A stretch of DNA of 37,201 nt from Paracoccaceae bacterium (GTDB lineage: Bacteria > Pseudomonadota > Alphaproteobacteria > Rhodobacterales > Rhodobacteraceae): NCBI GenBank assembly GCA_947461435.1, contig CANHLE010000024.1, positions 1 to 37,201 on the forward strand, in the 5' to 3' direction. Both the position numbers and the translations under genes were made by a program. Shown here in pieces: positions 34,345-37,201 of the stretch (within the stretch, counting starts at the first letter, position 1; each line of letters starts with the position of its first letter). Under the pieces are notes generated by a model, which was not told the DNA's origin, did no database searches, and worked only from the letters and a program-made list of their open reading frames with translations.

Positions 34345-34373
34345 TGTTGATTTTTACCCAGAAGTGACCCGGG
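34345..34373. repeat. IS21 left terminal inverted repeat
   Basis: Begins TGTTGATTTTTACCCAGAAG, continues GTGACCC, and matches the right end (36896-36922, minus strand) with only two differences in the first 27 bases. A related inner site GAGAACTGACCC follows at about 34383-34394, as expected for multiple IstA-binding sites. Confidence 0.85.
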
Positions 34374-34417
34374 GTTTTCATCGAGAACTGACCCGCCTGA
34401 ATGTTATGTTCTGCGGG

Positions 34418-35194
34418 TTATGCTGGGGTCAAGACATGCGTGGCCTCCCTTTTCGTTTTGGCTACTGCTGAGCTGGCTTTGAATCGGAAGCTGTCGTTGC
34501 CGGTCTCTAAGATGTGGCAGCGGTGGGTGAGGCGGTCGAGCAAGGCGGTGGTCATCTTGGCGTCCGTTGCCCGGCAACGGTTTGCCTGCAAACCGTGAGA
34601 GGGGCCAAAAACCGTGGCCCATTCGCTGAAGCTGAGGTTGGTGGTGATGACAACACTGGTGCGCTCGTATAGCTTGCTCAGTAGGCGGAACAGCAGCGCC
34701 CCGCCTGATGCACTGAAGGGCAAATATCCCAACTCATCGAGGATGACGAGGTCGAGCTTGGTCATGGCCTCGGCGATCTGTCCGGCTTTGCCTTTGGCCT
34801 TTTCCTGTTCGAGGGCGTTGACCAGTTCGATGGTGGAGAAGAAGCGGACCTTGCGGCGATGATGCTCGATGGCTTGAACGCCGATGGCCGTTGCAACGTG
34901 GGTCTTGCCGGTGCCAGGGCCGTCGATCAGGACCACGTTTTGCGCCCCGTCCATGAACTCACAGCGATGCAGTTGACGCACGGTGGCCTCATTGATCTCA
35001 CTGGTCGCAAAGTCGAAGCCGGAGAGATCCTTGTAGGCGGGGAAGCGGGCCGATTTCATGTGATAGGCAATGGACCGAACCTCACGTTCGGCCAACTCTG
35101 CTTTCAACAACTGCGACAGCATTGGCACGGCAGTCTCAAAGGCCGGAGCGCCCTGTTCGATCAGGTCAGTGACGGCCTGGGACATGCCATGCAT
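34418..35194 (-). CDS. istB: IS21 helper ATPase IstB, with an internal 39-bp insertion
   Basis: A 258-residue AAA+ helper that assists the IstA transposase. Marks: Walker A GPGTGKTH, Walker [16 protein letters not shown], sensor region [12 protein letters not shown]. Typical IstB reads [17 protein letters not shown]; here VFG and DAKMTT are separated by 13 extra residues ([13 protein letters not shown]) encoded by 34565-34603. That DNA is two overlapping perfect palindromes. The reading frame is kept, so an intact but altered protein is predicted. ATG 35194 is the start used; the frame is closed just upstream by a TGA shared with the end of istA. Function after the insertion is uncertain. Confidence 0.85.
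   Translation of the reverse strand: MHGMSQAVTDLIEQGAPAFETAVPMLSQLLKAELAEREVRSIAYHMKSARFPAYKDLSGFDFATSEINEATVRQLHRCEFMDGAQNVVLIDGPGTGKTHVATAIGVQAIEHHRRKVRFFSTIELVNALEQEKAKGKAGQIAEAMTKLDLVILDELGYLPFSASGGALLFRLLSKLYERTSVVITTNLSFSEWATVFGPSHGLQANRCRATDAKMTTALLDRLTHRCHILETGNDSFRFKASSAVAKTKREATHVLTPA
34564..34603. repeat. Double palindrome inserted in istB
   Basis: CCGTTGCC-C-GGCAACGG (34564-34580) overlaps ACGGTTTGC-CT-GCAAACCGT (34577-34596). Both are perfect. Together they make up most of a 39-bp in-frame insertion relative to the usual IstB sequence. Confidence 0.7.
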
Positions 35195-35239
35195 CTTCAG
35201 ACTGCGCGAGCCATGATGACAATGGCGGCACTTGCTGGA

Positions 35240-36818
35240 TCATGACGCATGGCGGCCCCCTGCGATCTGGGCGCGCAGGCCGTCATAGCGCTCGACATTG
35301 GCCTTGGGTTCGCGGCGTAGCATCAGCGCCTGTGGCGTGTCCAGAGGCGGCCCACCAACCACCTTGCCATCGACCAGCCGGTGCAACAGGTTCAGCACAT
35401 GGGTTTTGGTGGGCACACCCGCTGCGAAGGCCATTTCCACCGCCGTCAGCACAGCTCGTTCATCGTGATGCAGGACCAGCGCCAAGATATCGACCATCTC
35501 TCTGTCGCCACCAGGCTTACGCAGCATGTGACCTTGCAACTGCCTGAAGGCATGAGGCAGTTCCAAGAAGGGTGCGCCGTTGCGCAAGGCCCCGGGTTTG
35601 CGCTGGATGACAGCCAGATAGTGCCGCCAATCATAGATCGTCTGCGGTGGCAGCTTGTGATTGCGCTGGATCACGCGGCCATGTTCGCACAGGATGTTGC
35701 CCTCAGCCGCTACGACCAGCCGATCCGTATAGACGCGAAGGCTGACAGGGCGATTGGCAAAGGACGCCGGAACGCTGTAGCGATTGCGCTCGAAGCTGAT
35801 CAGACATGTGGGTGAGACACGCTTGCTGGCTCGACAAAGCCGTCAAAGGCGGGCGGCAATTGCATCAGGGTTGCCCGTTCTTCCGTCCAGACATCTGCCA
35901 CGCGGCCGGGTAATGCGCCGTGAGGGATCTCGTGCCACAGTTCTTGGCAGCGTAGCTCCAGCCATACATTCAGAGCCGCAATATCCGGGAACTCCGGCAT
36001 GGGCTGCCAAAGACGATGGCGAGAATCCAGCACGTTCGTCTCGACCTGGCCCCCTCGCCAGCGGTCTCGAACCGATGGAGACTCGCTGGTTCGACCCAAC
36101 CCGCGGCCGGATTAAAGAACTCCGGCTCAAAGACATAGTGGCTGGCCATCGCTAGGAACCGGGCATTGATCTGCCGTTCCTTGCCACGGCCGACCCGATC
36201 CACCGCCGTCTTCATGTTGTCGTAGATGCTGCGTCCCGGCACGCCGTCGAAGACCCGGAACCCATGCACATGGGCGTCAAACAGCATCTCATGCGTCTGC
36301 AATGGATAGGCCTTCAGCAGAAACGCCCGGCTGTGTGACAGCTTGATGTGCGCCACCTGCAGCTTGGTGCGCTCGCCACCCAGCACCGCAAAATCCTCGC
36401 TCCAGTCAAACTGGAACGCCTCGCCCGGCTGAAAGATCAAAGGCACAAGGGTGCCGCGCCCCGTCGTCTGCTGCTCCTTTTGCCGATCTGCCCGCCAAAC
36501 CCGCGCAAAGGCCGCCACCCGGCCGTAAGACCCGATGTATCCCAGCTTCACCAGATCATCATGCAACTGCTTTGACGTTCGCCGCTGCTTGCGCGACTTC
36601 CCGGCCTCAGTCTTCAGCCAACCCGACAGTTTTGCCGCAAAGGGACCAAGCTTGCTCGGTCTCTCGGCGACCTTGAACTCAGGCTCAACCGCCACAGACC
36701 GCAAATACTTGCGAATGGTATTGCGCGACAACTTCGTCCGCCGCGCGATCTCCCGAATGGACAGATGCTCCCGCAATGCCCAACACCGAATAATACTCAA
36801 AAATGCCATGTCGATCAC
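35240..36818 (-). pseudogene. istA: IS21 transposase IstA, broken by two frameshifts
   Basis: The minus strand carries a whole IstA in three frames. First part (36818 or 36809 to about 36096): helix-turn-helix REIARRTKLSRNTIRKYL, catalytic Asp in FQFDWSED and second Asp in SIYDNMKTAV. Second part (about 36057-35830): GQVETNVLDSRHRLW, with the third catalytic Glu, then WHEIPHGALPGRVADVW. Third part (about 35821-35240): ISFERNRYSVPAS, IYDWRHYLAVIQRKPGALR and ERYDGLRAQ. The first break is a 38-bp hairpin-rich insertion (36058-36095) just before the third catalytic residue; the second is a net loss of one base near 35821-35831. So no intact transposase is made unless sequencing errors are involved. 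Confidence 0.85.
36058..36095. repeat. 38-bp hairpin-rich insertion in istA
   Basis: Compared with the usual IstA order NPAAGW-x-x-GQVE, 38 bases are inserted after the Trp codon. They hold CCAGCG/CGCTGG (36058-36063 and 36084-36089) and TCGAACC/GGTTCGA (36067-36073 and 36088-36094), plus a GTCTC/GAGAC pair. The length is not a multiple of three and shifts the frame. Confidence 0.6.
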
Positions 36819-36895
36819 TCCAATATCCCCTGCTGCCAGCAGCCAAGGGGAAGGTGTCACATGGGTCACTTCTCAATGAAAATTATGCACCCACT

Positions 36896-36922
36896 GGGGT
36901 CACTTCTGGGTGCAAATCAACA
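36896..36922. repeat. IS21 right terminal inverted repeat
   Basis: Read on the minus strand from 36922 it begins TGTTGATTTGCACCCAGAAG and continues GTGACCC, the mirror of the left end at 34345. An inner copy, GAGAAGTGACCC, lies about 45-57 bases further in. Confidence 0.85.
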
Positions 36923-37055
36923 ATGTCGGCATTTAGAGACCGCTTCTGGCCTTCCGGGCAGCAAGGCCAGTTCACAGCCTCTCCCGCATAACCCTCGAAA
37001 ACAACGAAAAAATCCGGCCGCCGCCAGATCGGGAGAACGATTTCGCGAGGGTAAG

Positions 37056-37092
37056 TGGCGGAGGGAACGCGACTGCGGTCGAACCTTCTCTG
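37056..37092. repeat. Dispersed repeat, right copy
   Basis: TGGCGGAGGGAACGCGACTG followed by CGGTCGAACCTTCTCTG; about 32 of 37 positions match the copy at 33503-33540, same orientation. Confidence 0.55.
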
Positions 37093-37124
37093 GCCCTTGC
37101 AGCCGAAACTAGCCCAAAGCATGG

Positions 37125-37161
37125 CTGACGCTGGCAAACGAAAGTTCACGGCCAGCGTCAG
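37125..37161. repeat. Perfect 11-bp inverted repeat
   Basis: CTGACGCTGGC (37125-37135) and GCCAGCGTCAG (37151-37161) around a 15-base loop. No T-run directly follows. It could be a factor-dependent terminator of a gene beyond the window, a mobile-element end, or part of a repeat family. Confidence 0.5.
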
Positions 37162-37201
37162 GTGCTTGGTCTCAGTTCAATTCATTGCCACACGTTCTTC
37201 A

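Larger units (their letters stand above)
34345..36922. mobile_element. IS21-family insertion sequence, complete ends but degenerate genes
   Basis: The left end starts TGTTGATTTTTACCCAGAAG and goes on GTGACCC. The right end, read on the minus strand, starts TGTTGATTTGCACCCAGAAG and goes on GTGACCC. These are matching IS21-type terminal inverted repeats beginning TG. An inner repeat of the GAGAA[C/G]TGACCC type occurs within each end. The element is 2578 bp and carries istA (broken) and istB on the minus strand. No target-site duplication is apparent (left flank ends AAGGAC, right flank begins ATGTCG). It may still be mobilised in trans. Confidence 0.9.
36923..37201. other. Right-edge non-coding segment
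   Basis: No recognised gene. It contains the right copy of a dispersed repeat (37056-37092) and an 11-bp perfect inverted repeat (37125-37161). A minus-strand open frame at 36883-37149 extends into the IS21 end and looks spurious. It is not the missing half of the IS110 gene. Confidence 0.5.

Noticed and set aside
36883-37149. 88-codon minus-strand frame at the right edge
   Set aside because: It runs into the IS21 terminal repeat and covers repeat DNA; such frames are common false calls in intergenic repeats.
1-37201. CRISPR arrays, tRNA or rRNA genes, phage genes, toxin-antitoxin pairs
   Set aside because: No regularly spaced direct repeats, no tRNA-like cloverleaf and no genes of these types were found on reading either strand.

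Overview
The window looks like a chromosomal accessory region of an alphaproteobacterium, most likely a Rhodobacterales/roseobacter-type organism. The evidence is the GC-rich coding style, the many ATGA and TAATG stop/start overlaps, the large set of hydantoinase/oxoprolinase and PotABCD-type genes, and the type of IS21 and IS110 elements at the right end. No rRNA, tRNA or CRISPR array was seen.

Layout. (1) 1-858: 5' part of a MalT-like ATP-dependent regulator on the minus strand, running off the left edge, then about 700 bp of non-coding DNA with a candidate LysR box. (2) 1563-9635, plus strand: acyl-CoA dehydrogenase, CaiB/BaiF CoA-transferase, itaconyl/mesaconyl-CoA-hydratase-like protein, a HyuA-HyuB pair and a LysR regulator. 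(3) 9632-10573, minus strand: a FeaR-like AraC regulator, convergent with LysR and divergent from the next operon. (4) 10813-21164, plus strand: a second hydantoinase pair in the opposite order (B-A), PxpA, a free biotin carrier, biotin carboxylase, PxpB, PxpC, a solute-binding-protein homologue with no signal peptide, and a GntR regulator with two winged helices. (5) 21427-31600, plus strand: ABC ATPase, two permeases, two short-chain dehydrogenases, a Tat-exported binding protein, a second ABC ATPase, an amidase, an Old Yellow Enzyme homologue and a NodB-fold hydrolase resembling allantoinase PuuE and cyclic imide hydrolase, closed by an intrinsic terminator. (6) 31652-32897: a small CxxC protein overlapping a CobW GTPase. 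(7) 32898-37201: a decayed mobile-element zone with an IS110 3' fragment, a degenerate IS21-family element (34345-36922) with intact ends, and a diverged repeat on either side.

How the genes may work together (inference). The ABC transporter would import a small nitrogen compound. The ring-opening enzymes (HyuAB twice, PxpABC with biotin carboxylase and carrier, the NodB-fold hydrolase) and the amidase would cleave cyclic amides, imides or ureides. The Old Yellow Enzyme and SDRs would adjust redox state. The CoA-transferase, dehydrogenase and hydratase would carry the resulting carboxylate into central metabolism. Four regulators of four families suggest inducible control by several ligands. 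The actual substrate cannot be read from the sequence.

The most unusual points are: an ABC ATPase that has lost its H-loop histidine beside a second, canonical ATPase; a binding-protein homologue that cannot be exported; a tandem-winged-helix GntR protein; a split urea-carboxylase-like module; and 38-39 bp hairpin-rich insertions inside both transposition genes of the IS21 element.
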